NCBI RefSeq assembly: GCF_014652835.1 | Contig: NZ_BMZO01000008.1 | Location: 165,203 to 229,202 of the forward strand | Direction: 5' to 3' | Length of the DNA stretch: 64,000 nucleotides | Source of the DNA: Limoniibacter endophyticus | Lineage (GTDB): Bacteria; Pseudomonadota; Alphaproteobacteria; Rhizobiales; Rhizobiaceae | Part shown: one piece after another, positions 33,998 to 42,368 of the stretch | Layout: each line of letters opens with the position of its first letter | Numbering within the stretch: position 1 is the stretch's first letter | Made by a program: the position numbers and the translations under genes | Notes under the pieces: model-generated | The model's database searches: none | What the model was told of the DNA's origin: nothing | The model's input: only the letters and a program-made list of their open reading frames with translations

Positions 33998-34312
33998 CTA
34001 CTTGTCTAATACGGACGTGAAACCTTCGAACTGCGGAGGACCCGCGTAGAGCGGTTTGCGTTCGCCAGCGCCGGCATGGGCACGACGGAAATTTTCCGAT
34101 TTCGTCCAGGCAGTGAAATGGGCGTCACTCTCCCAGATCGTGTGCGATGCATAGAGCGTGTAGCCTTCTGTCTCATTGGTTGCGCCGCGTAACAGACGGA
34201 AGCTCTTGAAGCCTTCCATCTCGGAAAGTTTGGAATCGCGGTTGCGCCAGACGTCTTCGAAGTCGCTTTCTGAGCCAGTAAGCACCTTGAAGCGGTTCAT
34301 CGCTACGAACAT
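33998..34312 (-). CDS. hmuQ: Haem-degrading monooxygenase (IsdG/HmuQ-like, BhuQ)
   Basis: A 104-residue antibiotic-biosynthesis-monooxygenase fold protein. It begins MFVAMNRFKVLTGSESDFED, has the WRNRDSKL and TIWESDAHFTAWTKSENFRR segments, and the C-terminal HAGAGERKPLYAGP. These match HmuQ/IsdG-type haem oxygenases, which open the porphyrin ring to release iron. It lies directly downstream of the haem receptor gene on the same strand. In Brucella the corresponding gene is called bhuQ. Confidence 0.88.
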   Translation of the reverse strand: MFVAMNRFKVLTGSESDFEDVWRNRDSKLSEMEGFKSFRLLRGATNETEGYTLYASHTIWESDAHFTAWTKSENFRRAHAGAGERKPLYAGPPQFEGFTSVLDK

Positions 34313-34377
34313 GTTTTTCCTCTTTTTGCCATTGATTGCGTAATCTCGCGAACGGTGACAGGCAGGGCGGAGATGGC

Positions 34378-34402
34378 AAGGCCCGCTCGTGTCGCGGGCC
34401 TT
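34378..34402 (-). terminator. Hairpin between bhuA and hmuQ
   Basis: AAGGCCCGC (34378-34386) and GCGGGCCTT (34394-34402) form a perfect 9-bp stem with a seven-base loop, 22 bases after the bhuA stop. No T-run follows on the minus strand, so it may act as an mRNA-stabilising or attenuating element ahead of hmuQ. Confidence 0.55.
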
Positions 34403-34423
34403 GCATTTGTTTTGCAGGACAGG

Positions 34424-36592
34424 TCAGCCACCGAAGCGCATGGTCGCGCCCAGCTTCAAGGTGAGGCCGGATTCGTTGAGGCCTGACGTTGTCGTGCCAT
34501 TCAACGGATTTGTGTAGGTCTCGTCGAGCAGATTATCGGCACGGAAATCGACACGAAAATTATCGGTCGCCTGATAACTCGCAAAAAGATTTACCAGCGT
34601 GTAATCCTCCGCATAAGTCGCACCATCGGGCTTGCCATTATACTGTACTTCTCCACCAATGGTGAGTGCCTGCTTGTCGAGCATGCGGAAGCCCAGCTGA
34701 GCCGTGACCTGAGAGGAGGGGATGGTGAGAAGGTCTTCGCGCAGAGAATCGCTGTCGACAGTATAACCGCTGATGATGGAAGCACTCAGACCGCCGAAGA
34801 CGTGTCCCGCATCATAGAAAGCTTCCATTTCGAAGCCGCGGATCTTCGCGCTGGCGAAGTTCTGGTATTGATAGCAGATCGGGATTGTGCCGGTGAAATT
34901 GCAATCGTCGGTGAATGATGCAAAAGCGCTGATTTGCTGCAGCCCGATATAGTCATCGATATCATTATTGAAATAGGCCGCCTTCAGACGCAATGAGTCG
35001 TTGGCGTAAATCAGCCCGTCGCGCTTGTAATTGATGCCGATTTCCCAGGTTTTTCCAGTTTCTGGAATAAGGTTCGGGTTGGGAAGGAATGGAAACACGA
35101 CACCGCTCGGATGCAGGCCGTTCATCAACGTTTCTGTCGTTGAAGGCGAGCGATAGCCTTCGGCATAAGTGCCGTAGAACTGCAAACCAGCCAGCGTCTC
35201 GTCTTTGAAGGGCGAGATACCAACTGTCAGACGAGGGGATACGCGATCGCCGGAGTTGCTGGCGACGTCATTGTCCAGCTCAAATTTATCGTAGCGCAGG
35301 CCGCCGATGATTTCGAGCCAGTCATAGGTCAGCTTGTCCTGGATATGCAGGCCCCATACCGTCCGATTTCCAGACGGTGTATAGACGTCGTTGCTGCCGA
35401 AGGGGCTTACCGTTTCGACCTTATCCTTCAGCCAGTCGCCACCATAGGTAAGTTCGTGCGAAACCGCTCCGGTGTCGAAGCGCGAAGTGTTCCAGACATC
35501 GATGCCGGTGGTGCGTAGGTCGTAGGTCGTCCTGGAACCCGCGGGCACAACGACAAAGCCGCCAACTGCCGGGTTATAGCGGCGCGCTGGCGACGTGAAT
35601 GTCTGCACCATCTCGCTGTTGGAATGTGCTGCATTGATATGCAGATCAACCAGCGGATTGTTCGGATCGGCGTAGTTGTAGCGACCGGTGAAGGTGTTCT
35701 GCTTTACCTCGACATCGTAGGCACTGCTGCCCGGCTCCCTCCAATCGTCGTTCGCGCCCGTCCAACCCAGCTTGAGCGAGCTGTTTTCGGTCGGCTTGAT
35801 CGTGCTTTTCAGCATGCCTGAAACGACGTCAAAGCCGGTTCCGTCGACGCGGTTACCGTCGCCATCCTTGTAATTGCCGAAGTCGCGATAGACGATATTG
35901 CCCAGAATATCGACGTTTTCATTGAAGCGATAGGCGCCGACGGCGCTGGTCGTCCAGCCGCTGCCATTGGAATCGAAACGGGCGGTGGTTGAGGCGCCCC
36001 AGGTTTCTTCCGGGCGAAGGAAGTCATCCGCGTCCTTTGTTTCGAAGGCAACAACGCCGCCGATCGCGCCGGAGCCATAGGTGTTGGCAACGGGTCCGCG
36101 AATGACATCGACCTGCTGCACCAGTTCGGGATCGAGGAAGAACATGCTTTGCGTGCCATGGTCGGAACGCTGGAAGTTCTGACGCGCACCATCGATGATA
36201 ACAGCCACGCGGCCAAAATCTTGCAGGCCGCGAATATTCACACTGGAGGCTACGCTGCGAGCGTCCGACTTGATCTCGACGCCGGGAACGCCAAACAGAA
36301 GATCATTGGCGGTTGAAGCCTGACGACGCTGGATTTCCTCCGGTCCGACGTGACTGACCGATGCCATTTGTTCGATGGCGCTTTCGCCCGTGCGGCTGAC
36401 GATGGTGATGCGGTCGAGAAGCGTCACCTCCGATGTGTCGACGCCGTTGGCGGCGAGGTCGGCTGTTGTGTTTTCCTGTGCGTAGGTGCTCGTCGTTGCC
36501 ATGACGATTGCCGATACGCCAGCGAGCAAAATGCGCCGGCGCGCGTCGGCGCCGGAACCGTGGTTATCCCACCCCATGATATTATACCCCAA
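34424..36592 (-). CDS. bhuA: TonB-dependent haem/haemoglobin outer-membrane receptor
   Basis: A 722-residue TonB-dependent receptor. After a signal sequence (about 1-38) the TonB box region is near LDRITIVS. The plug domain carries GVPGVEIKSDARSVASSVNI and DGARQNFQRSDHG. The 22-strand barrel ends in LGATMRFGG. The haem-receptor motif YRSPSTTE...PNPNL (FRAP/NPNL type) is present near 490-506. It is the receptor for haem uptake with the HmuTUV transporter encoded divergently. It corresponds to BhuA of Brucella/ShmR of Sinorhizobium. An IRO-type box overlaps its likely promoter. Confidence 0.95.
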   Translation of the reverse strand: MGYNIMGWDNHGSGADARRRILLAGVSAIVMATTSTYAQENTTADLAANGVDTSEVTLLDRITIVSRTGESAIEQMASVSHVGPEEIQRRQASTANDLLFGVPGVEIKSDARSVASSVNIRGLQDFGRVAVIIDGARQNFQRSDHGTQSMFFLDPELVQQVDVIRGPVANTYGSGAIGGVVAFETKDADDFLRPEETWGASTTARFDSNGSGWTTSAVGAYRFNENVDILGNIVYRDFGNYKDGDGNRVDGTGFDVVSGMLKSTIKPTENSSLKLGWTGANDDWREPGSSAYDVEVKQNTFTGRYNYADPNNPLVDLHINAAHSNSEMVQTFTSPARRYNPAVGGFVVVPAGSRTTYDLRTTGIDVWNTSRFDTGAVSHELTYGGDWLKDKVETVSPFGSNDVYTPSGNRTVWGLHIQDKLTYDWLEIIGGLRYDKFELDNDVASNSGDRVSPRLTVGISPFKDETLAGLQFYGTYAEGYRSPSTTETLMNGLHPSGVVFPFLPNPNLIPETGKTWEIGINYKRDGLIYANDSLRLKAAYFNNDIDDYIGLQQISAFASFTDDCNFTGTIPICYQYQNFASAKIRGFEMEAFYDAGHVFGGLSASIISGYTVDSDSLREDLLTIPSSQVTAQLGFRMLDKQALTIGGEVQYNGKPDGATYAEDYTLVNLFASYQATDNFRVDFRADNLLDETYTNPLNGTTTSGLNESGLTLKLGATMRFGG

Positions 36593-36688
36593 ATACCCAA
36601 TGCCGACGTGGCCGCCAGCTGATCCTAAAAACGAACTTGCCGATAAAACTTGAGTCTTGCAGTCCGGTATTTGCGTGTGTAATAAACA

Positions 36689-36703
36689 TGATAATTCGAG
36701 TCA
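36689..36703. promoter_or_regulatory. Candidate RirA (IRO) box between bhuA and hmuP
   Basis: TGA-N9-TCA, the IRO-box pattern bound by RirA, occurs at 36689-36703 in the divergent bhuA/hmuP promoter region. On the bhuA side it overlaps a TTGACT hexamer (36704-36699) that could be a -35 element. rirA itself lies at the end of the hmu operon. Confidence 0.5.
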
Positions 36704-36771
36704 ACATTAACTCATGCTTAAACCACTTAGCCAGCCATGTCGGCGAGCCACATTCCCAGGAGGCTAGGACT

Positions 36772-36978
36772 ATGAATAGATTTGCACAGACGATGGTCAG
36801 CAACGATGCATCGAGCGCCCATGGCGCGCTGCAACCTTCCTTCATCAGTTCGCAGCCAGATCGCGTCATCGAAAGCCGATCGCTCTTCGCAGGCGATCGT
36901 GAAATCGGCATTGATCATCGAGGCTCGATCTACCGGTTGCGCATTACACGCCAAGGCAAGCTTATCCTGAACAAGTAA
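36772..36978 (+). CDS. hmuP: Haemin uptake protein HmuP (HemP family)
   Basis: A 68-residue protein with the HemP/HmuP core RVIESRSLFAGDREIGIDHR followed by GSIYRLRITRQGKLILNK. HmuP in Bradyrhizobium and Sinorhizobium is needed for transcription of the haem receptor gene. The start is set by CCAGGAGG upstream of ATG 36772. It is the first gene of hmuPSTUV and divergent from the receptor gene it probably controls. Confidence 0.93.
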   Translation: MNRFAQTMVSNDASSAHGALQPSFISSQPDRVIESRSLFAGDREIGIDHRGSIYRLRITRQGKLILNK

Positions 36979-36994
36979 TCCCAACGGAGGGGAC

Positions 36995-38083
36995 ATGACA
37001 GCCAACACCCGACCCAATGCTGCGCAGATCCGCAGCGCCAGGCAGGACAATCCGAAGATGCGCGAGCGCGATCTTGCGTTGTCCCTCGACATTTCGGAGG
37101 CCGAACTCGTCGCGGCACAATGCGGTCAGCAGCTGGATAGCCCGGTGGCTTCGCGGGCGCGCCGCATCAATGTCGATATCGAAACGCTTCTGAAGGGGCT
37201 CGGCGCTCTCGGAGAGGTCATGGCGCTAACCCGCAACGAATTTGCGGTTCATGAGAAGATAGGCGTTTACGAGACGGACAAGGTGCATGTCGGCAACGGC
37301 AATGCCATAATCCTCTCGGAAAACATCGATCTGCGCATCTTCCCGTCGGTATGGGCGCATGGTTTTGCGGTGGAGAAGCAAGACACGGACGGAACCGTTC
37401 GCCGCAGCCTGCAATATTTCGATCGGTTCGGAGAAGCCGTCCACAAGGTCCATTTGCGTCCGGCATCGGACGTGGCAGCGTATGAGGCGTTGGTGACGCG
37501 CATGCTCTCCGATGACCAGAATGACGCGCTTGTCGTTGATCTGCCGGGAGAAGCCGCGCCGCTTGGCAAGAAGGTGATCGATGTGGATACGTTGCGCACG
37601 CGGTGGAGCCAGATCACGGACGTGCATCAGTTCTTCGGCATGCTGCGTGATTTGAAGCTGTCGCGTCATGAAGCTGTGCGCATGATCGGCGACGAATATG
37701 CCTGGCCGCTGGCTGAGGACACGATTCTGGCCATGTTCAATCATGCTGCGCAAGAAACCATTCCAATCATGTGTTTCATCGGGAACAAGGGCTGTATCCA
37801 GATACACTCCGGACCTGTCAGCAATATCAAGCTCATGGGGCCGTGGCTTAATGTCATGGACCCGACGTTCCACATGCATTTGCGGGCCGACAAGATTGCG
37901 GAAACCTGGGTCGTGCGCCGTCCGACAAAGGATGGTCACGTAACTTCGGTCGAAGCTTACGACGAAGAGCGCAATATGATCCTGCAATTCTTCGGCAAGC
38001 GTCATGAAGGCGAGGTAGAGCGCGAAGACTGGCGGTTCCTCGTCGAGCATCTGCCTCGCCTGCCGCAGGCAAGCGCAGCTTAA
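36995..38083 (+). CDS. hmuS: Haem-trafficking/degrading factor HmuS
   Basis: A 362-residue cytoplasmic haem protein of the HmuS/HemS/ChuS family with two homologous halves. The haem-binding histidine should lie in the segment around FVEK/HGFAVEKQD-type and ADKIAETWVVRRPTKDGHV surroundings. IMCFIGNKGCIQIHSGPVSN is a typical C-terminal-half signature. It receives haem from the ABC transporter and delivers or degrades it. GGAGG precedes the start, 16 bases after hmuP. Some homologues produce a biliverdin-like product; whether this one does is not visible. Confidence 0.94.
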   Translation: MTANTRPNAAQIRSARQDNPKMRERDLALSLDISEAELVAAQCGQQLDSPVASRARRINVDIETLLKGLGALGEVMALTRNEFAVHEKIGVYETDKVHVGNGNAIILSENIDLRIFPSVWAHGFAVEKQDTDGTVRRSLQYFDRFGEAVHKVHLRPASDVAAYEALVTRMLSDDQNDALVVDLPGEAAPLGKKVIDVDTLRTRWSQITDVHQFFGMLRDLKLSRHEAVRMIGDEYAWPLAEDTILAMFNHAAQETIPIMCFIGNKGCIQIHSGPVSNIKLMGPWLNVMDPTFHMHLRADKIAETWVVRRPTKDGHVTSVEAYDEERNMILQFFGKRHEGEVEREDWRFLVEHLPRLPQASAA

Positions 38084-38093
38084 GGAGCGTTCC

Positions 38094-38978
38094 ATGCATC
38101 GTCGCACCGTTCTGGCCGGGCTCTGCTCGGCCGCTCTCCTGTTCTCAACAGGTCTGTCGCTCGCGCAGGATATCAGCGCTGCGAAGAAAATTGTCTCCAT
38201 CGGTGGCTCGGTCACCGAAATCGTCTACGCGCTGGAGGAAGAAGGACGGCTCGTCGCGCGCGATACGACGAGCGTCTTTCCGGAGCAAGCGCATAGTCTG
38301 CCGGATGTCGGCTACATGCGACAACTTTCGGCGGAGGGCGTTCTCTCCGTCGGTCCCGATGCGATCATCGCCATAGAAGGTAGCGGTCCGCAGGATACGG
38401 TAACGCTGCTCGGGCAGGCGAACGTGCCGTTCGTCACCGTTCCCGAAAAGCACTCGGCGGGTGGTGTAGTCGAGAAGGTGGAAATCATCGGGCGGGCGCT
38501 TGGCGTCTCGGAAAAGGCGGACAAGCTGGCTTCCGAGTTGCGTGAGAAGCTTGATGCGGCCGCTAAGGCCTCCGAAGCAATTGCACCGGCGGCGCGGCGC
38601 AAGGTCATGTTCGTGCTGAGCGTGCAGAACGGACGCCTGATGGCCTCTGGAACGGGTAGCGCAGCCGACGCGATGATCAAGATGGCGGGCGGCGTCAATG
38701 CCTTCCCGGATTATAAAGGCTACAAGTCGCTTTCCGACGAAGCGATTATTGCAGCGGCGCCAGATGTCATCGTGTTGATGGATCGTGGCGGGGGAGATGT
38801 TTCCGGTGCGACGGCAATTCTGGCCAATCCGGCTGTCAGCCAGACGCCGGCGGGCAAGGAGAAGCGTTTGGTTGTGCTGGACGGTGCATTTCTGCTGGGC
38901 TTCGGTCCGCGTACGCCAGAGGCCATTATGGCGCTGACCGATGCGATCTATGGCGAGCACGCGGCCGCAATGCGCTGA
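38094..38978 (+). CDS. hmuT: Haem ABC transporter periplasmic binding protein HmuT
   Basis: A 294-residue type III (BtuF-like) binding protein. A signal peptide occupies about 1-24, cleaved near LSLAQD. Then come KKIVSIGGSVTEIVYALEEE, GYMRQLSAEGVLSVGPDAII and APDVIVLMDRGGGD. The haem ligand residue is the Tyr in the VGYMRQLS region in known homologues. It follows hmuS by ten bases. A 9-bp hairpin after its stop codon may raise its level relative to the membrane subunits. Confidence 0.94.
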   Translation: MHRRTVLAGLCSAALLFSTGLSLAQDISAAKKIVSIGGSVTEIVYALEEEGRLVARDTTSVFPEQAHSLPDVGYMRQLSAEGVLSVGPDAIIAIEGSGPQDTVTLLGQANVPFVTVPEKHSAGGVVEKVEIIGRALGVSEKADKLASELREKLDAAAKASEAIAPAARRKVMFVLSVQNGRLMASGTGSAADAMIKMAGGVNAFPDYKGYKSLSDEAIIAAAPDVIVLMDRGGGDVSGATAILANPAVSQTPAGKEKRLVVLDGAFLLGFGPRTPEAIMALTDAIYGEHAAAMR

Positions 38979-38986
38979 TTTGGATG

Positions 38987-39010
38987 GGCGTGCGATTTGC
39001 CTCGCACGCC
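38987..39010 (+). terminator. Intercistronic hairpin between hmuT and hmuU
   Basis: GGCGTGCGA (38987-38995) and TCGCACGCC (39002-39010) form a perfect 9-bp stem with a six-base loop, nine bases after the hmuT stop, followed by TTCATTT. Placement after a binding-protein gene suggests partial termination or mRNA protection. Confidence 0.6.
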
Positions 39011-39056
39011 TTCATTTGCCTGGCGCTACAACTGCGCCACCTCATACGGTTGAAAA

Positions 39057-40136
39057 ATGTCACCCAGTTCTCCCGCCGCGAGCTTGAGTACAGGCTCTTT
39101 TGCAGGCGACAGGCAGACCCGAGCACAAGTCACGCTGGCAGCCCTGATCCTGTTGCTCATTGCCGCCTGCTTTGTTTCGCTGGCAACCGGCGCTTCTGGC
39201 GTTTCGGCTGGTAATGTTATCTGGTCCTGGCTTGCAGGTTCCGGGGAGGTGAGTGCACGCGACACGCTCATCATGCGCGACATAAGATTGCCGCGCACTA
39301 TCCTCGGTGTGCTGGTTGGTGGTTCGCTGGCGACCTCCGGCGCGATCATGCAGGGTCTGTTCCGCAATCCTTTGGCTGATCCAGGACTCGTCGGTGTCTC
39401 GGCCGGTGCCGGATTGTTCGCCATCATTATAATCGTTCTGGGAGGTGGAGCGCTTGCACCATTCCTGTTGCCATTCGGCATTTACGCCTTGCCGCTGGGC
39501 GCCTTCTTCGGTGGTTTTCTCGTAACTTTCCTGCTTTACCGTATCGCCACGCGGCAGGGCCGCACCGAGATCGCCACCATGTTGCTCGCAGGCATCGCAC
39601 TCAGTGCTCTGGCCGGGGCAGTGAGCGGAGTTATGATCTTTTATGCAAACGATCAGCAATTGCGCGACCTGACTTTCTGGGGACTTGGATCGCTTGCCGG
39701 GACCAGCTGGATCAAGATTGCAGCGGCTGGACCGATCATTGCTTTATGCCTTGCAACCGCGCCGCTGCTTTCGGGCGGCTTGAACGCGTTGGCATTAGGC
39801 GAGGCGGGAGCCGCCCATCTCGGCATTAGCGTTCAGCAATTGAAATGGGGCGCAATCACCAATGTTGCTGCGGCGGTGGGAGCCTGCGTCGCCGTGACCG
39901 GCGGCATAGGTTTCGTCGGTATCGTCGTCCCGCATTTGCTGCGTCTGGTGATTGGCCCGGACAATCGCTACCTTCTGCCATGTTCCGCATTGCTGGGCGC
40001 GAGCCTGTTGCTTCTCGCGGACGCTTTGGCGCGGGTCATCGTATCGCCTGCCGAGTTGCCCATTGGCATTGTGACGGCTCTGTTCGGCGCGCCGTTTTTC
40101 CTCTGGTTGCTTTTGCGCAATCGGCAATTTTCATGA
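39057..40136 (+). CDS. hmuU: Haem ABC transporter permease HmuU
   Basis: A 359-residue FecCD-family permease with about ten membrane helices. Signature segments are RLPRTILGVLVGGSLATSGA, the GLFRNPLADPGLVGVSAGAG coupling region and GFVGIVVPHLLRLVIGPDNR. It begins with a 25-residue cytoplasmic leader. It forms a homodimer with HmuV at the inner membrane and moves haem into the cytoplasm. It starts 78 bases after hmuT; no strong ribosome site is visible at this ATG. Confidence 0.95.
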   Translation: MSPSSPAASLSTGSFAGDRQTRAQVTLAALILLLIAACFVSLATGASGVSAGNVIWSWLAGSGEVSARDTLIMRDIRLPRTILGVLVGGSLATSGAIMQGLFRNPLADPGLVGVSAGAGLFAIIIIVLGGGALAPFLLPFGIYALPLGAFFGGFLVTFLLYRIATRQGRTEIATMLLAGIALSALAGAVSGVMIFYANDQQLRDLTFWGLGSLAGTSWIKIAAAGPIIALCLATAPLLSGGLNALALGEAGAAHLGISVQQLKWGAITNVAAAVGACVAVTGGIGFVGIVVPHLLRLVIGPDNRYLLPCSALLGASLLLLADALARVIVSPAELPIGIVTALFGAPFFLWLLLRNRQFS

Positions 40137-40146
40137 GGATGAGATC

Positions 40147-40944
40147 ATGATCGAAGCGCGCAATCTTACGGTAAGACGCGGCAATCGCGCAGTTCTGCAA
40201 GGGCTGGATTTCTCCGTGCAAGCGGGCGAGGTAACGGCGATCGTAGGTCCCAACGGTTCGGGAAAATCCACACTGCTGAAGGCCCTGACTGGGGAGTTGG
40301 GCTATGAGGGTGAAGTGACCATGCACGGGACCCCGCTCTCCTCCTATTCGCCGCGCCAGGCAGCTCAATGGCGCGCCGTCTTGCCACAGTCGGTGGAAAT
40401 GGCCTTTCCTTTCACCGTGCGCGAGGTCATTCGCCTGGGGCTTGAGGGAGGTGTCAGCGGTTTGCGGGGCGAGGCTCTGAAGCAATTGCCGGACCAGGCT
40501 CTGCACGCCGTCGATCTCGACGGCTTTTCCGGGCGTTTCTATCATGAGCTTTCCGGAGGCGAGCAGCAGCGCGTTCAGCTTGCACGCGTTCTCTGTCAGG
40601 TTTGGGAACCGGTATGGCAGGGCCGCTCACGCCTTCTGTTTCTCGATGAGCCGGTGTCGAGCCTCGATATTCGCCACCAGTTGTTAGTCATGGATGTGGC
40701 CCGAGACTTTGCGAGGCGCGGGGGTACGGTGATCTGCGTGCTGCACGATCTCAATCTCGCTTCCATGGGCGCTGATCGAATCGTGATAATCGGGCAGGGC
40801 AAGGTGGCCGCTTCCGGCGCGCCGGAAGAGGTTCTCAAGGACGATCTTCTGTCGGATGTTTTTTGCTGCGGGCTTCGCGTCGGTTGCGTCCCGCGCGGTA
40901 TCAAGACTTTCGTCTTGCCGCAGACGGCCCGTTTTGAAGCCTAA
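40147..40944 (+). CDS. hmuV: Haem ABC transporter ATP-binding protein HmuV
   Basis: A 265-residue ABC ATPase. Walker A GPNGSGKST is near 38, the signature LSGGEQQRVQLARVLCQ near 139, Walker B LLFLDEPVSSLD near 163, and the switch His in VLHDLN. It powers HmuU. It starts ten bases after hmuU with GAGGATGAG as ribosome site. The stop codon lies inside a 10-bp inverted repeat (40924-40952), which probably ends the operon and also serves the convergent rirA. Confidence 0.96.
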   Translation: MIEARNLTVRRGNRAVLQGLDFSVQAGEVTAIVGPNGSGKSTLLKALTGELGYEGEVTMHGTPLSSYSPRQAAQWRAVLPQSVEMAFPFTVREVIRLGLEGGVSGLRGEALKQLPDQALHAVDLDGFSGRFYHELSGGEQQRVQLARVLCQVWEPVWQGRSRLLFLDEPVSSLDIRHQLLVMDVARDFARRGGTVICVLHDLNLASMGADRIVIIGQGKVAASGAPEEVLKDDLLSDVFCCGLRVGCVPRGIKTFVLPQTARFEA

Positions 40945-40952
40945 CGGGCCGT
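40924..40952. terminator. Bidirectional terminator-like palindrome between hmuV and rirA
   Basis: ACGGCCCGTT (40924-40933) and AACGGGCCGT (40943-40952) form a perfect 10-bp stem with a nine-base loop that includes most of the hmuV stop codon. It lies between convergent genes. No long T-run is present. Confidence 0.55.
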
Positions 40953-40968
40953 TCCCTCAATCAATTGA

Positions 40969-41430
40969 TCAGTTTGCCAGCGCCGGGACGGGCTCGAACG
41001 CAATGCCAAGACGGATCTGCATGGCAGCCTTGTCCGCAACCAGATCGGCAATGCTATGTTTCCCCAGCACCGAGAAAAATGCATTGAGCGCTTCACGCAG
41101 CGCACTATTCAGCGCGCAATTGTCGATAAGCGGACAGTCTGCACCATCTGCTTCGAAGCACTCCGCCATGGCAAAACTTTCCTCCGTGACGCGTACCACG
41201 TCGAAAAGACTAATGTCAGCGGCTGCGCGTCCGAGCCGGACACCGCCATTGCGCCCACGCACCGTCTCTACAAGTTTTGCTTCAACAAGAGGCTGCAAGA
41301 TCTTGAAAAGGAATAGCTCCGAAACAGAATAAGCAGTCGCGATCTCGGGAATGCGGCTCAGCCGCCCTTCATTCGAAGCGCAGTACATGAGGATACGGAT
41401 CGCGTAATTGGTTTGACGGGTCAGTCGCAT
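40969..41430 (-). CDS. rirA: Rrf2-family iron-responsive regulator RirA
   Basis: A 153-residue Rrf2 protein beginning MRLTRQTNYAIRILMYCASN. It contains an N-terminal helix-turn-helix (EIATAYSVSELFLFKILQPL) and the iron-sulfur ligands Cys91, Cys99 and Cys105 (ECFEADGADCPLIDNC). RirA with a 4Fe-4S cluster represses iron-uptake genes in iron-sufficient Hyphomicrobiales. It converges on the haem operon and an IRO box lies in the bhuA/hmuP promoter, so the locus encodes both target and regulator. An ICE-like (Irr) motif lies 35 bases upstream. Confidence 0.95.
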   Translation of the reverse strand: MRLTRQTNYAIRILMYCASNEGRLSRIPEIATAYSVSELFLFKILQPLVEAKLVETVRGRNGGVRLGRAAADISLFDVVRVTEESFAMAECFEADGADCPLIDNCALNSALREALNAFFSVLGKHSIADLVADKAAMQIRLGIAFEPVPALAN

Positions 41431-41464
41431 AAATACCCCCGGTGGGTTTATAGAATCCGATCTA

Positions 41465-41481
41465 TTTAGAATTATTCCAAC
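41465..41481 (-). promoter_or_regulatory. Candidate Irr (ICE) box upstream of rirA
   Basis: TTTAGAA-TTA-TTCCAAC matches the ICE consensus TTTAGAA-N3-TTCTAAA at 12 of 14 palindrome positions. It is 35 bases upstream of the rirA start. Irr control of rirA has been predicted in other Hyphomicrobiales. Confidence 0.6.
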
Positions 41482-41670
41482 AATAATGCAAGAAGTTGGC
41501 CTGGAAACTCATGTTTTCGCCTGCATCTTTCCGTCTGTATTGTGCAACTTGTCTCAAACCTATTCATTTGCCGTTGACCGGTATGCAAAACTGTCTGTTG
41601 AAGGGTCTGCTGCAATGCACAATAATACAAGGGAGTTTGGGAGGGCTCGCAGGCAACCACGAGTTTGGCT

Positions 41671-42261
41671 ATGGCGAACCACTCTGTAACCTCCAAAAGA
41701 CAGCCGGCCCGGATCAGGCAATTGCGTCCTTCCGATCTGCCGCGCTACCGCGATCATCTTCTGCGCCTTGACCCTGCGACCCGTCACGACCGTTTCAACG
41801 GCTACGTGAACGATGCTTTCCTCATTGCCTATGCCGAGCGCTGCTTCAAGGAAGGCGCTACGGTTATCGGTCTGATCCATGATGGCCGTGTTCTAGGCGC
41901 GGCCGAGCTTCATGAAATTGCAAATGCGAGCGTCGCCACGGGCGAAGCGGCCTTCTCCGTCGAGCCGGAAGTACAGGGGCAAGGCATTGGCAGCCAGCTC
42001 TTCCAGCGCGTCCTCGCGCACGCATACTCTCTGGGCTACGAGCAACTCGTTATCACCACGCACTCCAATAACGAGGCTATGAAAAAGCTTGCCCGCAAGT
42101 TCAATGCGCGCCTTCGCTTCGAAGATGGCGAGACGGTTGGCCGCATCGATCTGTCGGACACGGATTCTACTGGCTTTATTGATGCGCTGATCGCTGGCGC
42201 CAAGGCCTCGATCATGTCGCTGCGCACCAATGGCATCGAGTTCCGCGCACACGCCGCGTGA
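41671..42261 (+). CDS. GNAT-family N-acetyltransferase
   Basis: A 196-residue GNAT protein. It starts with IRQLRPSDLPRYRDHLLRLD, and has the acetyl-CoA-binding loop VEPEVQGQGIGSQLFQRVLA at about 92-111 and a C-terminal NNEAMKKLARKFNARL segment. This resembles the small regulatory/protein-acetylating GNATs found as single-domain relatives of Pat, but the substrate is unknown. ATG 41671 is preferred over TTG 41665. It is divergent from rirA with about 240 bases between, and stands alone. Confidence 0.88.
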   Translation: MANHSVTSKRQPARIRQLRPSDLPRYRDHLLRLDPATRHDRFNGYVNDAFLIAYAERCFKEGATVIGLIHDGRVLGAAELHEIANASVATGEAAFSVEPEVQGQGIGSQLFQRVLAHAYSLGYEQLVITTHSNNEAMKKLARKFNARLRFEDGETVGRIDLSDTDSTGFIDALIAGAKASIMSLRTNGIEFRAHAA

Positions 42262-42368
42262 TCTCTTTTCGGCGTGTGCATTTCCTGGAAATTCGAATTA
42301 TACGCCGTGCGGGCGCGCGTAATCAGAAAAGAGTGCGCGAAACATCGCGCCATCTTTTCTGTGTCCAG

